From Halovulum sp039180525 (GTDB lineage: Bacteria > Pseudomonadota > Alphaproteobacteria > Rhodobacterales > Rhodobacteraceae): DNA of 64,000 bases. Shown here in pieces: positions 26,151 to 35,629 of the stretch. Both the position numbers and the translations under genes were made by a program. Under the pieces are notes generated by a model that worked only from the letters and a program-made list of their open reading frames with translations, had not been told where the DNA came from and ran no database searches. Numbering within the stretch: the stretch's first letter is position 1; every line of letters begins with the position of its first letter. Where the stretch lies: assembly GCA_039180525.1 (NCBI GenBank), contig JBCDDF010000012.1, positions 6,646 through 70,645 of the forward strand, written 5' to 3'.

Positions 26151-26190
26151 CTGGGGCGCGTCCCCGGCCCCGACCCACGACCTCTGGGTT

Positions 26191-27243
26191 TCAGATCCCC
26201 AACATCTGGCGGTTGGCGGCCTCGTCGCTGCCGCCATCAGCGAAATCGTCGAAGGCTTTTTCGGTGACGCGGATAATGTGATCGCGGACGAATTCCGCGC
26301 CTTCGCGGGCGCCGTCTTCGGGGTGTTTCAGGCAGCATTCCCATTCGACCACGGCCCAGCCGTCGAAGTCATTGGCCGCCATCTTGGAAAAGACGGCGCC
26401 GAAATCGACCTGACCGTCGCCCAGCGACCGAAAGCGGCCGGCACGGCCGACCCAGGGCTGATAGCCTGAATAGACGCCCTGCCGCCCGGTCGGATTGAAC
26501 TCCGCATCCTTGACGTGGAACATGCCGATCCGGTCGCGATAGATGTCGATATTATCAAGATAATCAAGGCACTGCAGCACATAATGGGAGGGATCGTAGA
26601 GCATGTTGCAGCGCGGGTGGTCTTTGACGCGCGCCAGAAACATCTCGAATGTCACGCCATCATGCAGATCCTCGCCCGGGTGGATTTCGTAGCAGATATC
26701 GACGCCACACTCCTCGGCATGGTCAAGGATCGGATACCAGCGTCTGGCCAATTCGTCGAAGGCGGTCTCGATCAGGCCTGCGGGGCGCTGCGGCCAGGGA
26801 TAGACATAAGGCCAGGCCAGCGCACCGGAAAAGGTGGCGTGCGCCCCGATGCCCAGATTGCGGGAGGCGGTCAGCGCCAGTTTTACCTGGTCGACCGCCC
26901 ATTCCTGGCGCGCCTTTGGGTTGCCGCGCACCGCTTCCGCCGCGAACCCGTCAAAGGCGGTGTCATAGGCGGGATGGACAGCGACCAACTGGCCCTGGAG
27001 ATGGGTCGAAAGCTCAGTGATCTCAACGCCGTTGGCCCGGGCGATGCCGGCGATTTCGTCGCAGTAGTCCTTTGACGCGGCGGCCTTGGCCAGGTCGAAC
27101 AGGCGGCCATCCCAACTCGGGATCTGGACGCCCTTGTAGCCGATCTCACCCGCCCATTTGGTGATGCTGTCCCAGGAATTGAACGGCGCATAGTCGCCGG
27201 CGAACTGCGCCAGGAACAGCGCCGGGCCCTTGATCGTCTTCAT
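26191..27243 (-). CDS. Sugar phosphate isomerase/epimerase (xylose-isomerase-like TIM barrel)
   Basis: The 350-residue TIM-barrel protein has metal-binding Glu/His/Asp residues at strand ends: ICYEIHPGEDL (Glu, His), MLYDPSHYVLQ (Asp, His), MFHVKDAEF (His, Asp) and VVEWECCL (Glu), as in AP-endonuclease-2 superfamily isomerases. AGGAC-type spacing precedes the ATG at 27243. It probably acts with the downstream Gfo/Idh enzyme on the same sugar or inositol compound; such pairs are common in alphaproteobacteria. The exact substrate is unknown. Confidence 0.85.
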   Translation of the reverse strand: MKTIKGPALFLAQFAGDYAPFNSWDSITKWAGEIGYKGVQIPSWDGRLFDLAKAAASKDYCDEIAGIARANGVEITELSTHLQGQLVAVHPAYDTAFDGFAAEAVRGNPKARQEWAVDQVKLALTASRNLGIGAHATFSGALAWPYVYPWPQRPAGLIETAFDELARRWYPILDHAEECGVDICYEIHPGEDLHDGVTFEMFLARVKDHPRCNMLYDPSHYVLQCLDYLDNIDIYRDRIGMFHVKDAEFNPTGRQGVYSGYQPWVGRAGRFRSLGDGQVDFGAVFSKMAANDFDGWAVVEWECCLKHPEDGAREGAEFVRDHIIRVTEKAFDDFADGGSDEAANRQMLGI

Positions 27244-27320
27244 GGTGTCCTCCCCTGCCCGGCTTGGCCGCCGGTATCAGATATGGGTGCACCGAATGGG
27301 CGCCTATGACAATGGTGAAG

Positions 27321-28691
27321 TCAGCCCGATAGCAGCGCCGAGATGGCGGCCGTTTCGACCTCCACCCGTGTCCGGTCGCCCGCGGCCTCTACGTTCAGGC
27401 GAACCAAAGCTTCGGTGTTCGAGCGGCGCAGGTTAAAGCGCCAGGTGTCGAATTCCAGGCTGAGCCCGTCGCCGTCATCCCGCGCGCGCGCACGGGGCGC
27501 ATAGGCCGCCTCGACCCGCGCGATCGCCAGGGCGGGGTCGGCGAGGCGGAAGTTGCGCTCGCCGGAGACCGGGAAGGCGGCGATCCGGGCCGCAACCAGC
27601 TCCGCCAGGCTGCGGCCGGTCCGGCCCATCTCTGCCAGGATCAGCAACCAGGGGATCATGCCGCTGTCGCAGAACATGAAGTCGCGAAAGTAGTGATGCG
27701 CGGACATCTCGCCGCCGTAGATGGCGTTGCTGCGGCGCATGGCAGCCTTCATCAACGCGTGGCCGGTCGGCGCGGCGACGGCACGGCCGCCGGCCCGGGC
27801 GACGATGTCGCGGGTATTCAAGAAGACGCGGCCGTCATGGACGATGGCCTCGCCCGGATGCCGCGCCAGGATCGCGCCGGCAAGAAGGCCCACGATATAG
27901 GCGCCATCGACGAAGCCGCCGCTTGCGTCGAAAAAAAAGCAGCGGTCGAAATCGCCGTCCCAGGCAAGGCCCAGATCGGCGCCGGCCGTGCGGACGGCAT
28001 CGGCGTTGGCCGGCTGGTTTTCGGGCAGAAGCGGGTTGGGGATGCCGTTTGGAAAGGTCGGGTCGGGGGTATGGTGAAGCCGCGTCACGGTCAGCGCGGC
28101 GCCGGCCGCCGTCAGCGCCGCCAAGACGGCGTCGAAGGCTGGCCCGGCGGCCCCGTTGCCGGCATTGGCCATCAGGTGGACCGGCGGCAGCGTTTCGGGC
28201 GCCACGAAAGACGCGATTTTCTCAACATAGGCCACGCGCACCTCTGCCTGCCGGACCTTGCCGCGCTGTGCGGCCGGCCGCGGCAGGTCGACCTGGCCCA
28301 TGGCCAACGCTTCGATCCGGTCGAGCCCGCCGGGCCGGTCGACGGGCCGCGCACCGGCGCCGACCAGCTTCAGGCCGTTGTCGCCCTTGGGATTGTGCGA
28401 TGCTGTGACCATCAGCCCGCCGCCCGCCCGCAGATGGTCGGTGGCGAAGTAAACCTCTTCGGTGCCGCAGAGCCCGATATCCAGCACATCGCTGCCGCCG
28501 TCGCAGACACCCTCGGCCAGGGCCGCGGCCAGGCGGGGCGAACTTTCGCGGGCGTCGCGGCCGATCACGACCGGAGCGCCGCGGGCCATCACCGCGGCGA
28601 AGGCGTGGCCGGTGCGGCGCATCAACGCTTCGGTCAGCGTGTCATCCACGCGGCCGCGTATGTCATAGGCTTTGAATGGGCTTTCGCGCAT
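27321..28691 (-). CDS. Phosphomannomutase/phosphoglucomutase
   Basis: The 456-residue alpha-D-phosphohexomutase shows the four family loops: catalytic phosphoserine S98 in MVTASHNPKGDNG, the Mg site DGDFDRCF in DLGLAWDGDFDRCF, the sugar-binding loop GGEMSAHHYF and the phosphate-binding region RRSNTEALVRLNVE near the C-terminus. It interconverts hexose 1- and 6-phosphates for GDP-mannose or UDP-glucose synthesis. The ATG at 28691 is chosen because MRESPFKAYDIRG is the standard N-terminus; the longer frame upstream has no family match. The divergent gene is 6-phosphogluconate dehydrogenase. Confidence 0.93.
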   Translation of the reverse strand: MRESPFKAYDIRGRVDDTLTEALMRRTGHAFAAVMARGAPVVIGRDARESSPRLAAALAEGVCDGGSDVLDIGLCGTEEVYFATDHLRAGGGLMVTASHNPKGDNGLKLVGAGARPVDRPGGLDRIEALAMGQVDLPRPAAQRGKVRQAEVRVAYVEKIASFVAPETLPPVHLMANAGNGAAGPAFDAVLAALTAAGAALTVTRLHHTPDPTFPNGIPNPLLPENQPANADAVRTAGADLGLAWDGDFDRCFFFDASGGFVDGAYIVGLLAGAILARHPGEAIVHDGRVFLNTRDIVARAGGRAVAAPTGHALMKAAMRRSNAIYGGEMSAHHYFRDFMFCDSGMIPWLLILAEMGRTGRSLAELVAARIAAFPVSGERNFRLADPALAIARVEAAYAPRARARDDGDGLSLEFDTWRFNLRRSNTEALVRLNVEAAGDRTRVEVETAAISALLSG

Positions 28692-28843
28692 CGCGGCTCT
28701 CCAACCGATGGCGACCGAATTCAACCTGAGCCACCCGGCTGTCAACGGACCCGCCCCGTGCGCCGCTGAGTGTGTGTTCTTCGGGTTGCGTCGCCGGATG
28801 GGCACGATAGCTTCGCCCTGTCGCGCGGAATGGAGTGAACGGC

Positions 28844-30247
28844 ATGGCGGATATCGGCTTGATCGGTTTGGGCACGATGGGGGCGGCACTGTCGCTGAAC
28901 ATCGCGGAGAAGGGGTTCGACATCGCGGTGTTCAACCGCACGACCGCGCGGACGCGCGCCTTTCACGACCGGGCCGGCGACCTGGCGCCGCGAATCCGGC
29001 CGACGGAAAGCCTGGAGGCGTTCGTAGCGGCCATAGACGTGCCGCGGCGCATCCTGCTGATGGTGCCCGCGGGCGATGCGGTGGACGACCAGATCGCGGC
29101 GCTACTGCCGCTGCTGGATGCCGACGATCTGATCATCGATGCGGGCAACGCGAATTTCCAGGACACCCGGCGCCGGGCGGAGGCCGCGCTGGAAGACGGA
29201 CGCCCCTATCTTGGGATCGGTGTGTCGGGTGGGGAGGACGGTGCGCGCCACGGACCGTCGATCATGGGTGGTGGCCCGCGGAAGGCTTGGGACCTGGCCG
29301 CACCGGTCCTGACCGCCATCGCCGCGCGGTTCGAAGACGCACCTTGCGCCGACTGGATGGGGCCCGATGGCGCCGGGCATTTCGTCAAGACCGTGCATAA
29401 CGGCATCGAATACGCCGACATGCAGATGATCGCCGAGGCCTATGGCGTGATGCGCGACGGCTTGTCGATGTCGGCGGCGGATATCGGCGACGTGTTCGCG
29501 CGGTGGAACGAGGGCCCGCTGCAATCCTATCTGATCGAGATCTCTGCCGCGGTCGCGGCGACGCAAGATCCCGAAACCGGCCAACCGATGCTGGACGTGA
29601 TCCTGGACAGCGCCGGCCAGAAGGGCACGGGACGCTGGACCGCGATCGAGGCGCTGCTGCTGGGCGCGCCGGCCACGGCCATCGAGGCGGCGGTCGCCGC
29701 GCGCAACCTGTCGGCCCGGCGCGAAGAGCGGGCACGCGGCGAGGAGATCCTTGGCGTGCCGACCCGGCATGATCTGGGGGATCCCGGCCAGGTGATCGAC
29801 GCCCTGGAACACGCGCTGATCGCGGGAAAGATCGCCTGCTATGCCCAGGGGTTCGGGCTGCTGGCGCAAGCATCGACCGAGTACGATTGGGACCTGAGCC
29901 TGCCGGACGCGGCACGGGTTTGGCGCGCGGGCTGCATAATCCGGTCGGCCATGCTGGACGACATGGCCGCAGCGTTGACCGGCGCGCCGAACCAGAACCT
30001 GCTGTTCGCGCCCTATTTCGCGGACCGCGTAAAGGCGGCGGCGCCAGGATTGCGCCGGTCTGTGGCAATGGCGGCGGAACAGGCACTGCCGATGCCCGCG
30101 CTATCCGCGGCGCTGGCCTATCTGGACATGCTTCATCAGGCCCGCGGCACCGCCAACATGTTGCAGGGGCAGCGCGACTATTTCGGCGCGCACGGGTTCA
30201 AGCGCGTGGATGCGGACGGCGATCATCACGGGCCGTGGCACGACTGA
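28844..30247 (+). CDS. gnd: 6-phosphogluconate dehydrogenase (decarboxylating)
   Basis: Gnd oxidises 6-phosphogluconate to ribulose 5-phosphate with NADP+. The 467-residue length is standard. Visible motifs are the Rossmann GLIGLGTMG, LLMVPAGDAV, IDAGNANFQDT, the substrate loop GIGVSGGEDGARHGPSIMGG, catalytic Lys and Asn in FVKTVHNGIEYADMQ, and DSAGQKGTGRWT. GGAG lies ten bases before the ATG at 28844; a GTG at 28835 is possible. It is convergent with sufS, with a REP-like hairpin between them. Confidence 0.96.
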   Translation: MADIGLIGLGTMGAALSLNIAEKGFDIAVFNRTTARTRAFHDRAGDLAPRIRPTESLEAFVAAIDVPRRILLMVPAGDAVDDQIAALLPLLDADDLIIDAGNANFQDTRRRAEAALEDGRPYLGIGVSGGEDGARHGPSIMGGGPRKAWDLAAPVLTAIAARFEDAPCADWMGPDGAGHFVKTVHNGIEYADMQMIAEAYGVMRDGLSMSAADIGDVFARWNEGPLQSYLIEISAAVAATQDPETGQPMLDVILDSAGQKGTGRWTAIEALLLGAPATAIEAAVAARNLSARREERARGEEILGVPTRHDLGDPGQVIDALEHALIAGKIACYAQGFGLLAQASTEYDWDLSLPDAARVWRAGCIIRSAMLDDMAAALTGAPNQNLLFAPYFADRVKAAAPGLRRSVAMAAEQALPMPALSAALAYLDMLHQARGTANMLQGQRDYFGAHGFKRVDADGDHHGPWHD

Positions 30248-30258
30248 CGGGCCGGGAG

Positions 30259-30279
30259 GCCCCGGGTCAAGCCCGGGGC
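30259..30279. repeat. REP-like hairpin between gnd and sufS
   Basis: GCCCCGGG-TCAAG-CCCGGGGC, 8-bp stem, in the 57-bp gap between two convergent genes. It may act as a two-way transcript end, although no T-run follows. Confidence 0.6.
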
Positions 30280-30304
30280 GCGCCGGCGCCGAAGCGGGCG
30301 GCTG

Positions 30305-31525
30305 TCAGGCGAAAAGCTCGTGGCAAAGTTCCAGCGCATCGACCAGCACGTCGACCTCCTGCTTGGTGTTGTAGAGCCCGAAAGAGGCGCGGCAGGTGGC
30401 GCTTACGCCCAGATGCTCCATCAGCGGTTGGGCACAGTGGTGCCCGGCGCGCACCGCGATGCCTTTTTGATCGACCACTGTCGAGATGTCGTGCGCATGG
30501 CCAGCACCATCGATGGTGAAGGAAAAGATCGCGCCCTTGTCGGGCAGTGTGCCCTGCACGTTCAGCCAGTTCAGTCCCTGAAACTTGGCCATGGCGTAGT
30601 CGCGCAGGCCCGCCTCATGCGCGGCGATGTTGTCCATCCCCAGCGTGGTCATGTAGTCCAACGCCGCGCCCAGACCGATCATCTGGACAATCGCCGGCGT
30701 GCCGGCCTCGAACTTATGCGGCGGATCGTTGTAGCCGACCGTATCCTTGGTCACATCGCGGATCATGTCGCCGCCGCCCATAAAGGGGCGCATCTCTGCC
30801 ATGCGGGCGCGCGACGCGTAAAGCGCGCCCGATGCGGACGGACCGTAGAGCTTGTGCCCAGTGATCGCGTAGAAATCCGCGCCCAGGTCTTGGACATCCA
30901 CGGGCATGTGCACGGCCGCCTGGCTGCCATCGACCACGGTGACGATGCCGCGGGCGCGCGCCGCGGCGGCGATGGTCTTTATGTCGACCACGGTGCCCAG
31001 CACATTGGACATATGCGTCAGCGCGACGATTTTCGTTCGCGGACCCATCGCATCGATGACGGCCTGCGGATCCAGCGCGCCGGTGACATCCACATCCACC
31101 CATTTCAGCACCGCCCCCTGGCGTTCGCGCAGGAAGTGCCAGGGCACGATGTTGGCATGATGTTCCATCACCGACAACACGATCTCGTCGCCCGGCTGCA
31201 GGCGCGGTGCGGCCCAGCCATAGGACACCAGGTTCATCGCCTCTGTCGTACCGGTCGTATAGAGGATCTCGTCCAGATGCTCGGCGCCCAGAAAGGCGCG
31301 GATCTTTTCGCGCACGGCCTCGTAATTGTCGGTCGCCAGGTTCGACAGGTAATGCAGGCCGCGATGCACGTTTGCGTACTCTTCCGAATAGGCCCGCGTC
31401 ACCGCGTCGATCACAACCTGCGGCTTTTGCGCCGAGGCACCATTGTCCAGATAGACCAGCGGGCGGCCGTTTACCTGGCGCGCCAGGATCGGGAAATCGG
31501 CCCGGATTTCGGATACGTCATACAT
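30305..31525 (-). CDS. sufS: Cysteine desulfurase SufS
   Basis: SufS removes sulfur from cysteine for Fe-S cluster assembly. The 406-residue PLP enzyme has the type-II hallmarks: K225 for PLP in ITGHKLYGPSASG, VHRGLHYLSN, TGTTEAMNLV and catalytic C365 in RAGHHCAQPLM, with SATCRASFGLYNT following. It is the last gene of the suf locus, separated from sufD by two membrane-protein genes. No sufE-like gene is seen here, although type-II desulfurases usually need SufE or SufU; one may lie elsewhere. Confidence 0.95.
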   Translation of the reverse strand: MYDVSEIRADFPILARQVNGRPLVYLDNGASAQKPQVVIDAVTRAYSEEYANVHRGLHYLSNLATDNYEAVREKIRAFLGAEHLDEILYTTGTTEAMNLVSYGWAAPRLQPGDEIVLSVMEHHANIVPWHFLRERQGAVLKWVDVDVTGALDPQAVIDAMGPRTKIVALTHMSNVLGTVVDIKTIAAAARARGIVTVVDGSQAAVHMPVDVQDLGADFYAITGHKLYGPSASGALYASRARMAEMRPFMGGGDMIRDVTKDTVGYNDPPHKFEAGTPAIVQMIGLGAALDYMTTLGMDNIAAHEAGLRDYAMAKFQGLNWLNVQGTLPDKGAIFSFTIDGAGHAHDISTVVDQKGIAVRAGHHCAQPLMEHLGVSATCRASFGLYNTKQEVDVLVDALELCHELFA

Positions 31526-31628
31526 CGGTTCAACCCCAAGACGGCGCGCATGGCGCCCGCGTTCACGGGGAACCTAACACCGCCGCGCGGGAGTTAAAGC
31601 CAGACGCCCTGCCGCACCCCGTCGGGGC

Positions 31629-32303
31629 TTAGATCACGCCCGCCTGCCGCAGGAACATGCCTGCCAGCATGGCCGCCAGCGCCAGCACAGACATGATCAG
31701 GAAGGTCAGCGCGTTTTTCTGATAGCCGTTGGCCTCGGCAATGCCTTGGGAGATGAACCACAGGAACGGGACCAGCCCGATCCAATAAGGCGGCAGCGCG
31801 ACCCAGTCTTCGCGCAGGACCGGAAAGAACGGCTCCAGCCACGACATCCCGATGGTCACCAGCGCCATCAGGAGACCGAAAGGTGCAGCGACCAGCGCGC
31901 CCCAGAACACGCCGCAGCGGTTGTCACGCCAACTGCCCGTGCCGCCGGCCATGCGGGCGCAAATCGTGATCCCGGCCGAGAACAGGTACATGAAGACCGT
32001 GCGCAGCATCAGCGCGGCAATCAGCCAGATGCCGATCTCCAGAGGGATCTGGTCGCGCACTTCCGAGACCGGAGAAACGACCGTCTTCAGCGACCAAGAG
32101 AGGAAAAAGATGATGTCCGACAGCAGCACGTAAAACAGCAGACGATGCTCGGAGGGCTTTTCCTCCATCAACCGCCGGGTGGATTTGCGCATGTCGCGCC
32201 AGGCATCGATGACACGATCGAAGAGGCTGCCTCGGCTGTCCTCGAAATGCCCGACAGGCGCGTATTGCTGCGCGCGCATGGCTTGTTGATCGATCACAGA
32301 CAT
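31629..32303 (-). CDS. YIP1-family membrane protein
   Basis: The 224-residue integral membrane protein begins with a soluble N-terminus (FDRVIDAWRDMRKSTRRLME), followed by about five hydrophobic segments (LFYVLLSDIIFFLSWSL; GIWLIAALMLRTVFMYLFSA; WGALVAAPFGLLMALVTIGM; IGLVPFLWFISQGIAEA; LTFLIMSVLALAAMLAGMF). The pattern fits YIP1 proteins, which often lie in alphaproteobacterial suf loci without a known function. AGGAGGG sits very close (two bases) to the ATG. It is similar in layout to the next gene, so the pair may derive from one ancestor. Confidence 0.7.
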   Translation of the reverse strand: MSVIDQQAMRAQQYAPVGHFEDSRGSLFDRVIDAWRDMRKSTRRLMEEKPSEHRLLFYVLLSDIIFFLSWSLKTVVSPVSEVRDQIPLEIGIWLIAALMLRTVFMYLFSAGITICARMAGGTGSWRDNRCGVFWGALVAAPFGLLMALVTIGMSWLEPFFPVLREDWVALPPYWIGLVPFLWFISQGIAEANGYQKNALTFLIMSVLALAAMLAGMFLRQAGVI

Positions 32304-32429
32304 ACCCTCCTGACGACGTGGTCACTATACACACACGACTTCACCCCACGGGGGACTTACACCCCACACGGTAACCACTCGATTACGAACAAGACGCTAA
32401 TAAGGCACCAGTTTGCCTAAAAGCGGCGG

Positions 32430-33029
32430 TTACCCACGGAACGCGACGACAAGGGCCGCGGGAAGGAAAATTATTGCCGAGATTATGGCAAAACCTGGAC
32501 GAAAGCTTGCAAAGCCCTCCGCCTGGGTCAGACACAGGGCCCAGAGCCAGAGGAACCCGATGCCGGCGGCGGCCGAAACCGCCAATCCCACACCGCCAAG
32601 CCCCGCGGAGGCGGCGCCAAGGGTCAACGCCCCGACAACCCCGTCCAACACCACCAACGGCAGTGCCAGCGCCATGGCCCATGCCAGGGCGGCGCGCGCT
32701 GCGTAGAAATCGCCGCTTGCCCCGAGCGGTTTGGCGATCAGATGCGTCAGCGCAGCAACCGCGTAAACCGCGAGTGGGGTTAGAAAAATCGCCGCAAACA
32801 ACCGCCCGGCCAGCACACCGACCAGCGGCGTCTCGGCCCCGCCGGCGCGCGCCTGCGCCGCGGCGTCCGGCAAATTCGCCAGGAACCCCACGACCGACAC
32901 CAGCAGGATCAGCGCCAGAAGCCCGCCCTCACTGGGCCGGTCGGCCAAGACCTGCACCATGCTGCCGCGCACGTCGCGATAGCCAGCGGATATCCGCGCA
33001 ACCAGACCCCGCGACGCGCCCTTGGCCAT
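32430..33029 (-). CDS. YIP1-family membrane protein, second copy
   Basis: The 199-residue integral membrane protein has an N-terminal RISAGYRDVRGSMVQVLADR like the RDMRKSTRRLMEEKPSEHRL of the neighbour (both continue with a PSE motif and a first hydrophobic segment). Later hydrophobic segments are LFAAIFLTPLAVYAVAALTH, AWAMALALPLVVLDGVVGAL and VSAAAGIGFLWLWALCL. The ATG at 33029 lies 14 bases after the sufD stop; a longer frame starting at 33068 would overlap sufD. Position within the suf operon suggests coexpression, but no Fe-S role is shown. Confidence 0.7.
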   Translation of the reverse strand: MAKGASRGLVARISAGYRDVRGSMVQVLADRPSEGGLLALILLVSVVGFLANLPDAAAQARAGGAETPLVGVLAGRLFAAIFLTPLAVYAVAALTHLIAKPLGASGDFYAARAALAWAMALALPLVVLDGVVGALTLGAASAGLGGVGLAVSAAAGIGFLWLWALCLTQAEGFASFRPGFAIISAIIFLPAALVVAFRG

Positions 33030-33043
33030 GATTTCGCCCCAGT

Positions 33044-34333
33044 TCAGCCGCGCCGGCGCGACAGCCAACTGGCCAGACGCGCTCGAATCGCGTCGGCGAT
33101 CGCGTCATCGTCGATTTCCTGAATCGCCTCGTCCAGAAAGGCCAAAACCAGCATGTCCTGGGCTTCGACCCGCGGAACACCGCGCGAGGTCAAGTAGAAC
33201 AGCGCCTCCTCATCGACCGCGCCCACCGTCGAGCCGTGCGAACACGCGACGTCGTCGGCATAGATCTCCAGTTCCGGCTTGGCCAGAAACTGGCTGTCGT
33301 CGTCGAGCAGCAGACCCTGACTGATCTGGTATCCATCGGTCTTCTGTGCGCCCTCCTTGACCAGGATCTTGCCCTGGAACGCACCAGTGGCGCCGTTGCG
33401 CAGCACTTTCTTGAACACCTGACGGCTTTCGCAATCGACCGCGTCATGGGTCATGAACACCGTGTCATCATGGTGGAACGTGCCGTCGCCGGCCGCGGCG
33501 CCCCCCACATGGGCGGCGGCGTTTTCGCCGGCGATTTCGATCACCACTTCGTTGCGGGTCAGCACACCGTTCACCGTGAGCGTAAACGACTTGAACAGCG
33601 CCTCCGCCGCCAGCCGCGTGAACAGATGCGTCGCCGCATGGCGATCGTGATCCCGGCCCTGCGCGCGGACATGGTGAAACGCGGCGCCGGTGCCGATCTC
33701 CATTTCCATACAGGTGTTCAGCCGTGCGCCCGCGGTGCCGGTCTCGATCACGGTCACGGTGGCGCCCGGTTCGACTTTGACGACATGATGGATCACCGCG
33801 TCAGAGCCGTCGCTGCCCTGCCGATACTCGAACGCGATCGGCTTGGGCGCGGCACCAGACACCCGGATTGCCATACCCTGCCCCGCCACCGCAGTGTTCA
33901 ACGCCGCCAACGGGCGCGGCACCGGATCCTGGCCGCGCGTCTCCAGCAGGCCATAGACCTCGCGTGCCCAGTGAATGTCGGATTGCATGGCCTCGGCCAG
34001 GGGCTCGACGCTCACCGCCTCCAGCGCGAGTTGGTCCGACTGAGTGGCGTCGAACACGCCGTCGACAAAGACGATCCGCAGTCGATCCAGATCGTCGAAC
34101 AGCACGGGTTCCTCTGCGTCGGCTACCGCCGCGCGGGGCGGGTTGGTTTGCGCCAGCGCGCGCGGGTCGGTGTATTTCCAATACTCGTCCCGCCGTACCG
34201 GGCCGCCCATCTGCCGCAGCCGCGCCGCGGCCTGCGCCCGCGCCTCCGCCGCCCAACCGCCGCCTGCGGGTGCGACGCTGTGACGGGACAGAAGATCGCC
34301 GGCCAGATCGGCCTTGGCCTGGGGCAGCGCCAT
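33044..34333 (-). CDS. sufD: Fe-S assembly scaffold protein SufD
   Basis: SufD forms the SufBC2D scaffold. The 429-residue product shows the right-handed beta-helix core with SufD landmarks (RRDEYWKYTDPRAL; FHHVRAQGRDHDRHA; FKKVLRNGATGAFQGKILV) and the C-terminal segment with the conserved His of CSHGSTVGAVDEEALFYLTS. The true start is the ATG at 34333 (MALPQAKADLAG), whose bases overlap the sufC stop as TGATG; the long open frame upstream is inside sufC. It directly follows sufC, as in most suf operons. Confidence 0.95.
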   Translation of the reverse strand: MALPQAKADLAGDLLSRHSVAPAGGGWAAEARAQAAARLRQMGGPVRRDEYWKYTDPRALAQTNPPRAAVADAEEPVLFDDLDRLRIVFVDGVFDATQSDQLALEAVSVEPLAEAMQSDIHWAREVYGLLETRGQDPVPRPLAALNTAVAGQGMAIRVSGAAPKPIAFEYRQGSDGSDAVIHHVVKVEPGATVTVIETGTAGARLNTCMEMEIGTGAAFHHVRAQGRDHDRHAATHLFTRLAAEALFKSFTLTVNGVLTRNEVVIEIAGENAAAHVGGAAAGDGTFHHDDTVFMTHDAVDCESRQVFKKVLRNGATGAFQGKILVKEGAQKTDGYQISQGLLLDDDSQFLAKPELEIYADDVACSHGSTVGAVDEEALFYLTSRGVPRVEAQDMLVLAFLDEAIQEIDDDAIADAIRARLASWLSRRRG

Positions 34334-35088
34334 CACGCGACCTCGCTCAGAATATCGGCGTAACCGTTCTGTTCGACCTCCAAAGCCAGTTCCGGTCCGC
34401 CCGATTTGACGATGCGTCCATCGGCCATGATATGCACGACATCGGGTTTGATGTGATCCAGCAGCCGCTGGTAATGGGTGATGACCAGGAAGGACCGGCC
34501 GGCATCGCGCAGCGCGTTCACGCCGTCCGACACCAGCTTCATCGCATCCACATCCAGCCCGCTGTCGGTTTCGTCCATGATGCACATCTTGGGCTGCAGC
34601 ACGGCCATCTGAAGGATCTCGTTGCGCTTTTTCTCGCCGCCGGAGAAGCCGACATTGACCGGCCGCCGCAGCATGTCGTCACCGATCTTCAGTTTCGCCG
34701 CAGTCTCGCGCACGATCTTGAGAAATTCGGCCGCGTTCACCTCCGGCTCGCCGCGGGCCTTGCGCTGGCCGTTCAATGCGGTGCGCAGGAAGGTCATGTT
34801 GCCGACGCCGGGGATTTCCACCGGGTATTGGAACGCCAGAAACAGGCCGGCGGCGGCCCGCTCCTCCGGCTCCATTTCCAGCAGGTCTTCGCCTTCCAGC
34901 GTCGCGGCACCGTCGGTCACTTCATACCCATCGCGCCCCGACAGCACATAGGACAGCGTGGATTTTCCCGAACCGTTCGGCCCCATGATGGCATGCACAG
35001 CACCGGCGTCGACCGTCAGATCGACCCCCTTGAGGATGCGCTTGTCTTCCTCCTCAAGCTTCACGTGCAGGTTCGAGATCTCCAGCAT
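34333..35088 (-). CDS. sufC: Fe-S assembly ATPase SufC
   Basis: SufC is the ABC-type ATPase of the SufBC2D complex. The 251 residues contain Walker A at ~36-43 (MGPNGSGKST), the Q-loop region (LFLAFQYPVEIPGV), the signature in NVGFSGGEKKRNEIL, Walker B (MCIMDETDSGLDVDA) and the switch His (FLVITHYQRLL), with the Suf-specific ending. Translation of sufD is coupled to its end. It begins 9 bases after the stop of an unrelated membrane-protein gene, so the sufB-sufC link is broken here by inserted genes. Confidence 0.97.
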   Translation of the reverse strand: MLEISNLHVKLEEEDKRILKGVDLTVDAGAVHAIMGPNGSGKSTLSYVLSGRDGYEVTDGAATLEGEDLLEMEPEERAAAGLFLAFQYPVEIPGVGNMTFLRTALNGQRKARGEPEVNAAEFLKIVRETAAKLKIGDDMLRRPVNVGFSGGEKKRNEILQMAVLQPKMCIMDETDSGLDVDAMKLVSDGVNALRDAGRSFLVITHYQRLLDHIKPDVVHIMADGRIVKSGGPELALEVEQNGYADILSEVA

Positions 35089-35097
35089 GTCGTCTCC

Positions 35098-35616
35098 CTA
35101 TTGCTGAGGCTCCTGCGTGGCGGTCTGCGCGCCAAGAGAAGCGATGGTTTCCACGGGCAGTCGCGTCTCTGCCCAGTTACGTACCTGGCCGAACCGCGGA
35201 TCGGTCTGCACCAACCGCTCCAAACCCGGGCGCAAGCTCGGCATGGCCGTTTCGACCTGCGGCGCCGCGGTTAGGATATGGTTTCCGAACGGAACCCATA
35301 GAAGGGCACCAAGTGCCGCACCGTAGAAGATCGCGTTCCGGAATATCACGCCGCGCAGCGCGTATAACAGCAGCACCGCAACCACCATCAGCGCCGGAAA
35401 GGCGTAGGGAATATACTGCTCGGGAAGCCGGTCGACGCGGCTTTCGTAAATCCCAGCCAGCCCGGTCAGTAGCTGCGGGTTGGCGATCAGATAGGCCGCC
35501 GCGGCCAGACCCAGCACCACCCCAAAGATCAGCCTCAGCAGGCGCGCGAAAATACCCCGCTGCGGCGCGTCGGATTCCGGCTCGATCACTGCCGTGCCGC
35601 GATACGTCGTTGCCAT
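35098..35616 (-). CDS. Membrane protein of unknown function within the suf locus
   Basis: The 172-residue protein has two or three hydrophobic segments (LLRLIFGVVLGLAAAAYLIA; YIPYAFPALMVVAVLLLYAL; FRNAIFYGAALGALLWVPFG) and a C-terminal soluble tail. I recognise no domain with confidence. GGAGGG lies before the ATG at 35616, favouring it over in-frame starts up to 35688. It is placed 9 bases upstream of sufC and is probably cotranscribed with it. A function in Fe-S assembly is not supported by the sequence. Confidence 0.6.
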   Translation of the reverse strand: MATTYRGTAVIEPESDAPQRGIFARLLRLIFGVVLGLAAAAYLIANPQLLTGLAGIYESRVDRLPEQYIPYAFPALMVVAVLLLYALRGVIFRNAIFYGAALGALLWVPFGNHILTAAPQVETAMPSLRPGLERLVQTDPRFGQVRNWAETRLPVETIASLGAQTATQEPQQ

Positions 35617-35629
35617 GTGTCCCTCCATC